A DNA stretch of 64,000 bases from the NCBI RefSeq assembly GCF_947491795.1, contig NZ_CANLKW010000001.1, positions 372,001 to 436,000 of the forward strand, in the 5' to 3' direction. The DNA is from an uncultured Roseobacter sp. GTDB lineage: Bacteria > Pseudomonadota > Alphaproteobacteria > Rhodobacterales > Rhodobacteraceae. Position numbers and translations under genes: made by a program. The notes under the pieces are model-generated. The model did no database searches. It was not told where the DNA came from and was given only the letters and a program-made list of their open reading frames with translations. How positions within the stretch are numbered: the first letter of the stretch is position 1; every line of letters starts with the position of its first letter. This document shows, piece after piece, positions 18,377 to 28,100 of this stretch.

Positions 18377-19249
18377 ATGGCACAGCTGGCATTTCTGGGA
18401 CTGGGCGTCATGGGCGGCCCGATGGCAGGGCATCTGCAAAAAGCGGGCCACGATGTGACGGTGTATAACCGGACAGCCTCCAAAGCGACGGCCTGGGTGG
18501 ACGCGTATGCCGGAGCAATGGCAGAAACGCCGCGCGGTGCTGCCGAAGGTGCGGATTTTGTGATGGCCTGTGTCGGCAATGACGATGATCTGCGCGGCGT
18601 TTGTCTGGGCGACGAAGGGGCCTTTGCCGGAATGAAAAGCGGGGCGGTTTTCGTGGATCACACAACGGTTTCCGCCGCAGTGACACGGGAGCTTTATGCC
18701 GCGGCGGGCGACGGCGGTGTAAGTTTTGTTGACGCACCCATATCGGGCGGGCAGGCCGGGGCAGAGAACGCTGTGTTGTCCATCATGTGTGGCGGAGATC
18801 AGGCGGCTTATGATGCCGCACTGCCGGTCATGGAAGTTTATTCAAAAATCTGCCGTCGCATCGGTGAAAGCGGTGCGGGCCAGATGACAAAGATGTGCAA
18901 CCAGATTGCAATCGCGGGACTGGTGCAGGGTCTGAGCGAAGCGCTGCATTTTGCTGACAAGGCAGGTCTTGACGGTCGCGCTGTGGTCGAGGTGATCAGC
19001 CAGGGTGCCGCAGGCAGCTGGCAGATGGCAAACCGGTACGAAACCATGCTGGACGATCACTTTGAACATGGCTTTGCTACTGACTGGATGCGCAAGGATC
19101 TGGGCATCTGTCTGAGTACCGCCGATGAGACGGGTGCGAGCCTGCCGGTGACAGCACTGGTGGATCAGTTTTACAAGGACGTTCAGAAAATGGGTGGCGG
19201 GCGCTGGGATACATCCAGCCTGTTCAAGCGGCTTCAGGCTCTGGGCTGA
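18377..19249 (+). CDS. NAD(P)-dependent beta-hydroxyacid dehydrogenase (3-hydroxyisobutyrate dehydrogenase family)
   Basis: Cytosolic oxidoreductase of the HIBADH/tartronate semialdehyde reductase group. The Rossmann motif GLGVMGGPMAGHLQKAGHDV is at the N-terminus; the substrate-binding motif VDAPISGGQAGAENA and the catalytic lysine in GAGQMTKMCNQ are present. 290 aa, normal. A GGAAGGA ribosome-binding site precedes the ATG. It is a single-gene unit ending in a strong terminator. The exact substrate cannot be told from sequence: valine catabolism and glyoxylate-related semialdehydes are both possible. Confidence 0.85.
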   Translation: MAQLAFLGLGVMGGPMAGHLQKAGHDVTVYNRTASKATAWVDAYAGAMAETPRGAAEGADFVMACVGNDDDLRGVCLGDEGAFAGMKSGAVFVDHTTVSAAVTRELYAAAGDGGVSFVDAPISGGQAGAENAVLSIMCGGDQAAYDAALPVMEVYSKICRRIGESGAGQMTKMCNQIAIAGLVQGLSEALHFADKAGLDGRAVVEVISQGAAGSWQMANRYETMLDDHFEHGFATDWMRKDLGICLSTADETGASLPVTALVDQFYKDVQKMGGGRWDTSSLFKRLQALG

Positions 19250-19272
19250 AAACGAGCAGACGACAAAAAAAC

Positions 19273-19304
19273 GGGCGGCCAGAGGTTTCTGGTCGCCCTG
19301 TTTT
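19273..19304. terminator. Bidirectional intrinsic terminator
   Basis: An 11-bp stem (19273-19283 with 19288-19298, one G-T pair) and a GGTT loop. On the plus strand it is followed by TGTTTTG; on the minus strand by a G and seven Ts. It lies between the convergent dehydrogenase gene and the solute-binding-protein gene and could stop both transcripts. Confidence 0.8.
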
Positions 19305-19375
19305 GTACGCGCGTTCTGGTCGTCTGCAGGTAACCGTCGCTTCAAAAGCCTTAAGAGCAGGTCGTACAGCGGCGT

Positions 19376-20092
19376 CTACTGCATGGGCAGACGGTCCACC
19401 GCGCTCTGAAGGTCTGCTGCTATCTGCTCGCTTTGCGGGGCAGCCCGGGACACAAGCAGATATCCTTCATGCGTATTCAGGGGCTTTTTCAGCGTTGTGA
19501 ACCTGGCCTGGTCCTCTTCTGAAAACAGATTTCTGATCATGTACCAGCCCACTTCCTCACTGATTGGGAAAAGATCGATACGTCCTGACAAAAGTTTGCG
19601 CAGATTGGACTCGTTCTCCGGGGTTTCTGACAACGTGAGGACCCCGCTTTCCCCCAGCGACCAGAACTCCGGCGTGTAGGTATAGGAAAGCGTTGCACCG
19701 ATGCGGTACCCAGAGAGATCTTCGAGCCGTTCCCATTCCGGAATTCCCGCGTCTTCCAGGACGAAAAAGACTTCAGCTTCCTGACTTACCGGTCCTACAT
19801 GAATGAAATCCGCGTTGCGCTCTTCGCTGTAGTACCAATACGACGTTGCTTGGAAATTCGCATTCCGGGACGTCTCAAGCGCGCGTGCCCAGGGCAGATA
19901 TCTGATATCCGCAACAAAACCCGCCTCTTCCGCAACCCGGCGCACATAACTGTTCACAATACCGTCCTCAGGCAGCGCGTCGCCTGCAAAAGGAGGGTGT
20001 TGTCCTGACGAGATCATCAGGGAACGCACGTCCGCTCCTGCGGTCGTGACGCCGAAAAGAAAGACAATCGCTGTTGTCAGAATAAATTTCAT
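19376..20092 (-). CDS. Periplasmic solute-binding protein, family 3
   Basis: Secreted amino-acid-type binding protein. The start at 20092 is supported by an AAGGAGG Shine-Dalgarno sequence and a signal peptide MKFILTTAIVFLFGVTTAGA; an in-frame ATG further upstream would bury it. Mature domain of about 218 aa with PWARALETSRNANFQATSYW and a SGRIDLFPISEEVGW segment typical of the fold. There is no permease or ATPase gene nearby, so it may not serve an ABC transporter. It is divergent from a membrane GGDEF/EAL protein with a periplasmic domain, which suggests a possible sensory partner. Confidence 0.82.
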   Translation of the reverse strand: MKFILTTAIVFLFGVTTAGADVRSLMISSGQHPPFAGDALPEDGIVNSYVRRVAEEAGFVADIRYLPWARALETSRNANFQATSYWYYSEERNADFIHVGPVSQEAEVFFVLEDAGIPEWERLEDLSGYRIGATLSYTYTPEFWSLGESGVLTLSETPENESNLRKLLSGRIDLFPISEEVGWYMIRNLFSEEDQARFTTLKKPLNTHEGYLLVSRAAPQSEQIAADLQSAVDRLPMQ

Positions 20093-20316
20093 CAGGCGGC
20101 CTCCTTTGACGGTCTGCGCGCGTGTGGCGGCAGACATGTTCTGATCAGTATGCGCGCCTGCCGGTGAAAACTTCTTTAATGGAAAAATCACCCATTCGGG
20201 GGCAACTATTTGCGCGAGCCGTCAAAGGTTTGACCCAGGCAGAGAATGGAGGCTGAGGGCGGCAAAAGTACCGGCAGTTTTATTAAAACGTCAGAATATA
20301 ACTGAAAATTATTGGT

Positions 20317-22599
20317 GTGCGCATAAAGTTTGTGGCGGGTGAGGCCCAGGGGACGTTCGTATCATTGTTCAGAATGCGCAGACCAGATCACGCCGATACG
20401 GCTGTTGAACAGCCGGATGGAGGGCGGAGGAAAGATCACTCCGCCGCCGGAACCGATCCGCCTGCCGGTCGCCGGATGCTGAGCCGGGTTTTGCTGAAAA
20501 TGACACTGCTGCTGGCGCTCGTTATTGGCGTGCTGGTGGCGCTTGTGCAGATGTCACTCGACCTCAACCAGCAGAAAAACGCTGTCGAGGCAGCGGCAGA
20601 AGCGTTTCTGGACAACATCACTCCGACCGTCGCCACAGCGGCCTATAATTACCAGGACGCAGCTGCAGAAGATGCGATAGACGGGCTTTTTACCCAGCGG
20701 GCAATCCGCCAGGTGCGGATCATTAACGACGGGCAGGTACTGGCGGAACGGGACCGGGAGCTTTCGCCAACCCTTCCGTCCGTGGGCATGATTGCAGATG
20801 CCGAAGAGGTTACTCTGCGGCGGGCGCTGCTCAATCCGGAAAGCCGGGAACGCGAAGTTATCGGTGAAATATCAGTGGTGGTCGACCGCTCTGTGGTATC
20901 GCCTGCAGTTGTGCGGCGACTGTTGTCCTATTTCCTGCTGTCTGCCGTCAAAAACCTGCTGTTCGGGCTGGCACTGGTTGCGCTGGTTTACACAGCACTG
21001 ACCCGCCACATTGTCCAGATCGCCCAGGTCGCGGCTGAATGGAAACCGGGCGATGGTGCCATAACGCCGCCGCGGCCGCCGAAATTTCTGGTGGGCACGG
21101 AAATTGAGGTTCTGGGCGACAGGATTGGTGAAATGTCCAGGGCGGCGGAAGTGACAATCAGCACACTTGAAACCTCCAGCCGCCGGGTGCAGCGCGACAA
21201 CAGCAAGCTCAGCCGCAGATCCAGCAGGTTGTCAGATGCAGTCCGCGACAGAACCAGAGAATTGGATGAGGCCAATCTCGCGCTGCGCAGGCAGGCGGAC
21301 CGCGATGCACTGACAGGCACCTTTAACCGCGGCGCTTTTGATCGTCGCGCCTCTGCCATTGTCGAGACCGCAATGGCAGAAGATGAGGCCGTCGTCCTTC
21401 TGATGATCGATATTGATTACTTCAAACCCTTCAATGATCACTATGGGCACCAGACCGGAGATGGCTGCCTGAAAGAGGTGGCCGGCGCGCTCGAAAGCCT
21501 TATGGGTTCTGACGACCGGCTGCTGGCGCGCTATGGCGGTGAGGAGTTTATCTGTCTGCTTACAAATGCCGGTCAGGCAGAGGGCGAGGCGCTGGCCGCC
21601 GACATACACAAGGCGATCGCGGATCTTGGGATTCTGCACGAGCGCTCCGGGGTCAGCGATTTCGTCACCGCGAGCATTGGCCTGACGCGCGAGACCGGTG
21701 GGGCCATTTCCTCGCTCGACGCCCTGGTGAGTGCGGCGGACGAAGCGCTGTATGAGGCAAAGCACAAGGGCCGTAACCGGACGGTTGTTTCCAGCGATCA
21801 GATCCGCAGCAGGGTGCGCAAACGCCGCGAAAGCATCAGCCACCTGCTGACAGCACTGGATCAGCGTGAGTTTGAACCTTTCTTCCAGGCTCAGGTGGAT
21901 GCGACCACAGGTACTGTGGTGGGCATGGAGGCACTGGCGCGGTGGCGCAGGACAGACGGGCAGATCATTGGCCCCGGAGAGTTCATGCCAGCCGCAGAGG
22001 AAAACGATCTCGTTCGCCTGGTCGACGCCATCATTTTCGAAAAATGCGCGGATTTCCTGCGGCAGGCAGAGGCCCTTGGCGTTACCATTCCCAGACTGTC
22101 CATCAATCTGTCCGAAGAGCATCTGCGGGATGAGGCGATTATGGACCGCCTGAAAGCGCTGCGCGAAACCGGTCGGACGCGTATCGCAATGGAGTTGCTG
22201 GAAACAACGGCGCTGGATAACCCGTCTGAGCAGATCAACTGGACTATCGACAAAATCCGGGATCTGGGCTTTGACATTGAAATCGATGACTTCGGCACCG
22301 GGCGCACCTCAATCATCAGTCTGACAACGCTGCGACCATCCCGGTTGAAAATCGCGCGCGAACTGGTCATGCCTGTTGAGAACGAAGAAAGCCGCGAACT
22401 GCTGTCCTGTGTACTTGAAATTGCGCGCACGCTGAACATTCGTGTGGTCGCTGAAGGTGTCGAAACCGTGGCGCAGCGCGACGCCCTGCTCGAGATGGGA
22501 TGCACTATCCATCAGGGTTTTCTGTATTCACGCCCCGAAAACGCCACCGAGTTCCTGGAACGGTTGCGCAATCAGGGTGGCGTTCTCAAAGCTTCATAA
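20317..22599 (+). CDS. Membrane GGDEF/EAL cyclic-di-GMP protein
   Basis: Bifunctional c-di-GMP turnover protein. Membrane helices at about residues 59-80 and 205-228 enclose a periplasmic sensor region of about 125 residues, followed by a coiled linker. The GGDEF domain has an active-type GGEEF (407-411), but the RxxD inhibitory site is missing. The EAL domain has EAL (538-540), N597, E626, D657/D658, K678, E713 and Q733; the usual LKID motif reads LKIA. Diguanylate cyclase activity is likely and phosphodiesterase activity uncertain. The start is unclear: GTG at 20317, ATG at 20374 and ATG at 20476 are all possible. Confidence 0.9.
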   Translation: MRIKFVAGEAQGTFVSLFRMRRPDHADTAVEQPDGGRRKDHSAAGTDPPAGRRMLSRVLLKMTLLLALVIGVLVALVQMSLDLNQQKNAVEAAAEAFLDNITPTVATAAYNYQDAAAEDAIDGLFTQRAIRQVRIINDGQVLAERDRELSPTLPSVGMIADAEEVTLRRALLNPESREREVIGEISVVVDRSVVSPAVVRRLLSYFLLSAVKNLLFGLALVALVYTALTRHIVQIAQVAAEWKPGDGAITPPRPPKFLVGTEIEVLGDRIGEMSRAAEVTISTLETSSRRVQRDNSKLSRRSSRLSDAVRDRTRELDEANLALRRQADRDALTGTFNRGAFDRRASAIVETAMAEDEAVVLLMIDIDYFKPFNDHYGHQTGDGCLKEVAGALESLMGSDDRLLARYGGEEFICLLTNAGQAEGEALAADIHKAIADLGILHERSGVSDFVTASIGLTRETGGAISSLDALVSAADEALYEAKHKGRNRTVVSSDQIRSRVRKRRESISHLLTALDQREFEPFFQAQVDATTGTVVGMEALARWRRTDGQIIGPGEFMPAAEENDLVRLVDAIIFEKCADFLRQAEALGVTIPRLSINLSEEHLRDEAIMDRLKALRETGRTRIAMELLETTALDNPSEQINWTIDKIRDLGFDIEIDDFGTGRTSIISLTTLRPSRLKIARELVMPVENEESRELLSCVLEIARTLNIRVVAEGVETVAQRDALLEMGCTIHQGFLYSRPENATEFLERLRNQGGVLKAS

Positions 22600-22804
22600 A
22601 GTCTCATGACACGACGCGTGCAATTCCTTCATACGGGGATCGCGACCATTTCCTGAGGCAACAGAAATCCAGCAAACCCCAGACGCGAAAAAAGCGTCCC
22701 GGGAAAGTTGTGAACGGGCCCATCCCGGGGCACAAAGGCCTGATCTGATTAACCCGGACAAATCCGGCCGGGCACGCCCGACCGGTGAAAAGCCCAAACT
22801 CCGA
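22600..22804. other. Convergent intergenic gap with small hairpins
   Basis: No gene is seen. Several short GC-rich hairpins occur, such as CCGGA-CAAA-TCCGG (22754-22767), CGGG-CACG-CCCG (22769-22780) and GACGC-GAAAAAA-GCGTC near 22682. None has a T-run, so a classical terminator cannot be claimed. Confidence 0.4.
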
Positions 22805-23371
22805 TCAGGGAATGATGCGGGTGTATTTTGTGCCCTGCAGCGTGGCGCCAATGCGCAGGCCCGCGCGCCCGAAGACCGCCGCGATAACCGGTGCAAGCGC
22901 GGTTGTGGTATTGGCACTGACCCCGTCGCCCTGGTCAGAGACAACATATTCGATATCCCCACCTGCGGCCCAGCCCGAAGAGCGGCGGAACCCGGCAAGT
23001 GCGTCTTCTGTCATGAAAAACAGCACATGCGCGTACTGCTGCGCGCCGATCTGGAGGCCGCCGGTGATTTTGGTGGTAGAATAATAATCGACGGTCACAC
23101 CGTTTACCCGCAGTGCGCCCTGACCATAGGCGCCACCGAACCCAAGGCCCGCCTCTGTCACAACGGGCATCACAAGGATGCCGTTTGCCTTGTCGGCCAG
23201 ATTGCGGGTGTTAGGATAGCTGGCGTACATCTGCTGCAGGGTCGCATCGACCCGTGCATCAATCTGCGCGCCGCCGGTAGAGCCGATGCCGTTGCCGCAG
23301 GCGGCTGTGATGACTACACCGCTGAGTGCGCCAAATGCGAACAGCCGCCGGGAAATTCCTGAACGTTTCAT
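22805..23371 (-). CDS. SYLF (YSC84-type) domain lipoprotein
   Basis: Secreted lipoprotein with a SYLF lipid-binding domain. Starting at 23371, MKRSGISRRLFAFGALSGVV leads into ITAACGNG, a lipobox; a twin-arginine-like SRRLF precedes the hydrophobic core. The mature part contains DKANGILVMPVVTEAGLGFG, the family's central motif, then GQGALRV and the terminal VFGRAGLRIGATLQGTKYTRI. 188 aa. In this family the domain binds phosphoinositides or other membrane lipids; its bacterial role is poorly known. It stands alone between a convergent GGDEF/EAL gene and hemB, 105 bp downstream of hemB's 3' end. Confidence 0.85.
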   Translation of the reverse strand: MKRSGISRRLFAFGALSGVVITAACGNGIGSTGGAQIDARVDATLQQMYASYPNTRNLADKANGILVMPVVTEAGLGFGGAYGQGALRVNGVTVDYYSTTKITGGLQIGAQQYAHVLFFMTEDALAGFRRSSGWAAGGDIEYVVSDQGDGVSANTTTALAPVIAAVFGRAGLRIGATLQGTKYTRIIP

Positions 23372-23476
23372 AATTTTGCCTGTATATTGTTGCCTTAACG
23401 CCGGTTTGCCCGGCTTGTGCGCGAATATACGCCGATTATATGGCCCTGTCACCACAAAGCACCGTGACTGGGCGGC

Positions 23477-24481
23477 TTATCGCTGTTTGTTGAGCAGCCT
23501 GGCGGCCGCTGGGGCGAAATAGGTCAGAATGCCGTCGCATCCGGCTCGTTTAAAGGCCATCAGGCTCTCCATCATGACCTTTTCACCATCGATCCAGCCG
23601 TGTTCAGCCGCGGCCTGGATCATGCTGTATTCGCCGGAGACCTGGTAGGCATAGGTAGGCGCGCTAAAGGTTTCTTTGACGCGCCGGCAGATGTCCAGAT
23701 AGGGCAGCCCGGGTTTCACCATGACCATATCGGCGCCTTCGCTGAGATCCCGCTCGATGAGCCGCAGGGCTTCATCCGAGTTGCCGGGATCCATCTGATA
23801 GGTTTTCTTGTCACCCGTCAGCGCGCCGGAGGCGCCGACAGCATCGCGGAAAGGGCCATAGAAAGCAGAAGCGTATTTGGCCGAGTAGCTCAGTATCATG
23901 ACCCGCTGATGTCCTTCTGATTCCAGTGCTGCACGCATCGCACCAATTCGTCCGTCCATCATGTCCGAGGGCCCGATGATATCCGCGCCGGCCTCTGCCT
24001 GGGACAGGGTCATTTTCACCAGGGCCTCGACCGTCCGGTCGTTCACAATCTCGCCGTTTTCGACAAAACCGTCATGACCGTTGATGTTGTAGGTGTCGAG
24101 CGCCACGTCCGTCATCACCGCAATCTCTGGAACCGCTGCTTTGATCGCACGGATCGCGCGGTTGGCGTGGTTGTCCGGATCCCAGGCACCGGCACAGTCT
24201 TCGGTGCGTTCCTCAAGCCCCGTGTAGGGAAAGATACAGATCGCCGGAATGCCGAGGTCTGCAGCCTCGCGCGCGGCGTCGACAATTTTATCCACCGACC
24301 TGCGGAATACGCCAGGCATGGAGGGCACAGGTTCCTCAATGCCTTCACCTGAGCGTACAAAAACAGGCCAGATAAAATCATCTGCACTGAGACTGTTTTC
24401 CCGTGTCAGAGCGCGCAGAGCAGGAGACTGGCGGGTCCGGCGCAGACGCGTCGCCGGAAAGGGAGCCTGGGTGGGTCGCAT
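23477..24481 (-). CDS. hemB: Delta-aminolevulinic acid dehydratase (porphobilinogen synthase)
   Basis: Condenses two 5-aminolevulinate molecules to porphobilinogen for haem, B12 and bacteriochlorophyll synthesis. Both active-site lysines are seen, in SYSAKYASAF and MVKPGLPYLDI. The zinc-site cysteines of animal and yeast enzymes are replaced: the segment reads DVALDTYNINGHDGF, the zinc-independent version. 334 aa from the ATG at 24481; an in-frame ATG at 24496 would add five residues. GGACAG 7 nt before 24481 weakly favours that start. Confidence 0.95.
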   Translation of the reverse strand: MRPTQAPFPATRLRRTRQSPALRALTRENSLSADDFIWPVFVRSGEGIEEPVPSMPGVFRRSVDKIVDAAREAADLGIPAICIFPYTGLEERTEDCAGAWDPDNHANRAIRAIKAAVPEIAVMTDVALDTYNINGHDGFVENGEIVNDRTVEALVKMTLSQAEAGADIIGPSDMMDGRIGAMRAALESEGHQRVMILSYSAKYASAFYGPFRDAVGASGALTGDKKTYQMDPGNSDEALRLIERDLSEGADMVMVKPGLPYLDICRRVKETFSAPTYAYQVSGEYSMIQAAAEHGWIDGEKVMMESLMAFKRAGCDGILTYFAPAAARLLNKQR

Positions 24482-24603
24482 GGGGAAACTGTCCATATTC
24501 TGTTACACACGAGACTTGCACGTATTTTTACCTAAGCCAAGGCTAGGATTCGACACAAAGCACCGCTAAGACACTCAAAACCGGCAATCAAAGCGCAGGC
24601 CCC

Positions 24604-25131
24604 TTGGACTTTTATTCTTCCGTTTTTGAACTGATCGACATGCGGTCTTTCTCGAACCTCTGGTTCTGGATCGCACTGGCGGTGATGTGGTCTACGGCCA
24701 GCCACTGGGTGCTGGGTGTTCCTTTTGACATGGTCCTGCGGGCGCGGCGCCATGGCGGGCAGTCAGAGCAGGATCTGGAAGACCTCGTCCGGATCAATAC
24801 GAACCGTCTGCTGTTTATTGCGCGCGTGTCCGGTCTGTGGCTGCTGACACTGGGGTGTTTTGTGCTGACGATGCTGGCCGGTCTGGGCTTTTTCTACGAC
24901 GTCGAATTCGCCCAGGCGCTGTTTCTGCTGGGGCTGCCGATGTCTGTGGTCATGCTGTTGTCACTGTCGACAGCCCGGCTGATCCAGGAAGAGGACGCTG
25001 TCGGCGAGCACCTGCGCAGCCGCCTGACACGCCACCGGCTCTATGTGCAGATGACCGGTGTGGTCTCTATCTTCTGCACGGCCCTGTGGGGCATGTATCA
25101 AAACATGTCCGCCGGCGTCCTGGGCGGTTGA
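24604..25131 (+). CDS. Conserved Rhodobacteraceae membrane protein, function unknown
   Basis: A 175-aa integral membrane protein with about four hydrophobic segments (residues 17-38, 67-90, 98-120, 148-168) and a conserved amphipathic linker RARRHGGQSEQDLEDLVRIN. From memory, homologues in roseobacters carry the database name 'component of SufBCD complex'; nothing in the sequence supports that, and no suf gene is nearby. The start is TTG at 24604 or ATG at 24640; the TTG start is preferred because the FELIDMRSFSNLWFW segment appears conserved. Divergent from hemB, and 33 bp before mfd. Confidence 0.65.
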   Translation: MDFYSSVFELIDMRSFSNLWFWIALAVMWSTASHWVLGVPFDMVLRARRHGGQSEQDLEDLVRINTNRLLFIARVSGLWLLTLGCFVLTMLAGLGFFYDVEFAQALFLLGLPMSVVMLLSLSTARLIQEEDAVGEHLRSRLTRHRLYVQMTGVVSIFCTALWGMYQNMSAGVLGG

Positions 25132-25164
25132 CACCGACGCGCGAAGCGCCAATTGAAGCAGCCC

Positions 25165-28100
25165 ATGGCTGACACGCAACATATTACAGTTTCCGGCGTC
25201 CCGGAGGGCTTTGACGCACAGTTCCTTATCCGTGAACTGGAGCGGGGCGCTGGCCCATTGATGCACGTGGCGCGTGATGACAAACGCATGGCTGCGATGC
25301 AGGAGGCCCTGCGTTTTTTTGCACCGGGTCTGCCCGTCGTCGTATTCCCGGGGTGGGATTGTCTGCCGTATGACCGCGTGTCGCCCAATGCGGATATCTC
25401 TGCACGCCGGATGGCCACGCTGGCAGGTCTTGTCCATGGAATGCCTGAAAAGTTCATCCTGCTGACAACGCTGAATGCCGCCACCCAGCGGGTACCGGCA
25501 CAGGACATTCTGCGCGATGCTGCCTTTTCGGCGCGTGTGGGCGACAGGATTGATGAAAAAGCGCTGCGCCAGTTTCTGGTACGCATGGGCTTTGTACAGA
25601 GCCCGACCGTGACCGAACCCGGTGATTATGCGGTGCGGGGCGGTATCATCGACATTTATCCGCCGGGTGATCTGGGTCCGGTCAGACTGGATCTGTTCGG
25701 TGACGTGCTGGACGGCGCACGCCGCTTTGACGCGGCAAGCCAGCGCACCACAGAAAAACTGGACGTGGTCGAGCTGGCGCCGGTGTCCGAAGTGATCCTG
25801 GACGAAGCCGCGACTACAAGGTTCCGGCAAAATTACCGGATCGAGTTCGGTGCGGCCGGCACCGACGACCCGCTTTACGAAGCGATCAGCGCGGGGCGCA
25901 AGCATCAGGGCGCGGAACACTGGCTGTCGTTTTTTCACGAACGGCTGGAAACGCTGTTTGACTTTCTGCCCGGGGCGACTGTGTCGCTTGATGATCAGGT
26001 AACACCCAGCCGCCTGGCGCGCTGGGAAAGCATCGCGGATCAGTTTGAAACACGGCGTCTTGCAATGGCCAACCGTTCCAAAATGGACACGGTCTATAAA
26101 CCGGCCCCGCCCGAAGGTCTGTATCTGGATGACGCGGCCTGGGAGAGCGCCGTGGCGCAGCGCCGCGTGTTGCAGCTGGCGGCTCTGCCGCAGGCGACCG
26201 GGCCTGGTGTCACGGACGCTGGTGCGCGCACCGGCAGGAATTTCTCACCAGAACGCCAGCAGGAATCACTGAGCCTTTTCGGTGCTCTGGCAGCCCATGT
26301 TAAGGCAAAGATGGAAGATGGCCCGGTTCTGATCGCCAGTTACTCGGAAGGGGCCCGCGAACGTCTGACCGGCCTGATCGAGGATGAAGGCCTTGCCGAG
26401 GCGATCCCGGTCACAGATGCCACCCGGATCGGCAAGCGCGGTCTGCACCTGGCCGTCTGGGCGCTGGAGCATGGTTTTGAGGCCCCGTGGTCCACAGGCA
26501 GCAAAGACAAGGCCGGGCAGCGGATCACGGTCATCTCAGAGCAGGATGTTCTGGGCGACCGTCTGATCCGCACCACCCGCAGGAAACGGCGGGCAGAGAA
26601 TTTCCTGACAGAGACGCAGTCGCTCAGCCCCGGCGATCTTATTGTGCATGTCGATCACGGTATCGGGCGCTACAAGGGTTTGGAGGTCGTCACGGCCGCA
26701 GGCGCCGCGCACGAGTGTATTCTGCTGGAATATGCCGAGCAGGCCAAGCTCTACCTTCCTGTCGAGAACATCGAACTATTGTCCAAATATGGCCACGAAG
26801 AAGGTTTGCTCGACCGGCTGGGCGGTGGGGCATGGCAGGCGAAAAAAGCACGTCTCAAAGAGCGCATCCGCGAGATGGCAGACAAACTGATCCGCGTGGC
26901 CGCTGAACGCGCGCTGCGCAAGGCACCCGTGCTGGAACCTCCGCCCGGCATGTGGGACGCTTTCAGTGCGCGCTTCCCCTATCAGGAAACCGATGATCAG
27001 CTGCGCGCCATCGGTGATGTGGTGGATGACCTGACGTCGGGCAATCCGATGGACCGTCTGGTGTGCGGTGATGTGGGGTTTGGCAAGACCGAGGTGGCCA
27101 TGCGCGCGGCCTTTGTCGCCGCGATGTCGGGCGTTCAGGTGGCCGTCATCGCGCCCACAACATTGCTGGCGCGCCAGCACTACAAAAGCTTTGCCGAGCG
27201 GTTCCGGGGGTTTCCGATCAATGTGCGCCAGCTCAGCCGTTTTGTCAGCACCAAGGACGCCAATGCCACCCGCGATGGCATGTCGCGCGGCACGGTCGAT
27301 ATCGTCATCGGCACCCATGCGCTGCTGGCCAAAGGAATCCGGTTCCAGAACCTTGGGTTGCTGGTGATCGACGAGGAACAGCATTTCGGCGTGACCCATA
27401 AGGAACGCCTCAAACAACTGCGCACGGACATCCATGTACTGACGCTGACCGCCACGCCCATTCCGCGTACGCTGCAGCTGAGCCTGACAGGGGTGCGTGA
27501 TCTGTCGATCATCGGCACGCCGCCCGTCGACCGGCTGGCGATCCGCACCTATGTGAGTGAATTTGACGGTGTGACCCTGCGCGAGGCGCTGCTGCGCGAA
27601 CATTATCGCGGCGGTCAGTCATTCTATGTTGTTCCGCGCATTTCGGACCTGCCGGAAATCGAGGATTTCCTGAAAGAGCAGCTGCCGGAGCTGACCTATG
27701 TTGTGGCCCATGGTCAGATGGCTGCTGGCGAGCTCGATGACCGGATGAACGCCTTTTACGACGGTAAATTCGATGTGCTGCTGGCTACAACAATCGTCGA
27801 GTCCGGGCTGGATATCCCGACGGCAAACACGATGATTGTGCACCGGGCGGATATGTTCGGTCTGGCGCAACTCTATCAGATCCGGGGCCGGGTGGGGCGG
27901 TCGAAAACACGCGCCTACGCCTATCTGACGACGAAACCACGCGCAAAAATGACCGCCTCAGCCGAGAAACGTCTGCGCGTGCTGTCCAGCCTGGACACAC
28001 TGGGGGCAGGTTTCACGCTGGCCAGTCAGGATCTGGACATCCGGGGGGCGGGCAACCTGCTGGGCGAGGAACAGTCCGGCCAGATGCGCGACGTGGGTTT

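Noticed and set aside
20270..20310. Promoter for the GGDEF/EAL gene (TATAAC near 20296)
   Set aside because: The -10 is good but no -35 match exists at 16-18 bp, so I did not call it.
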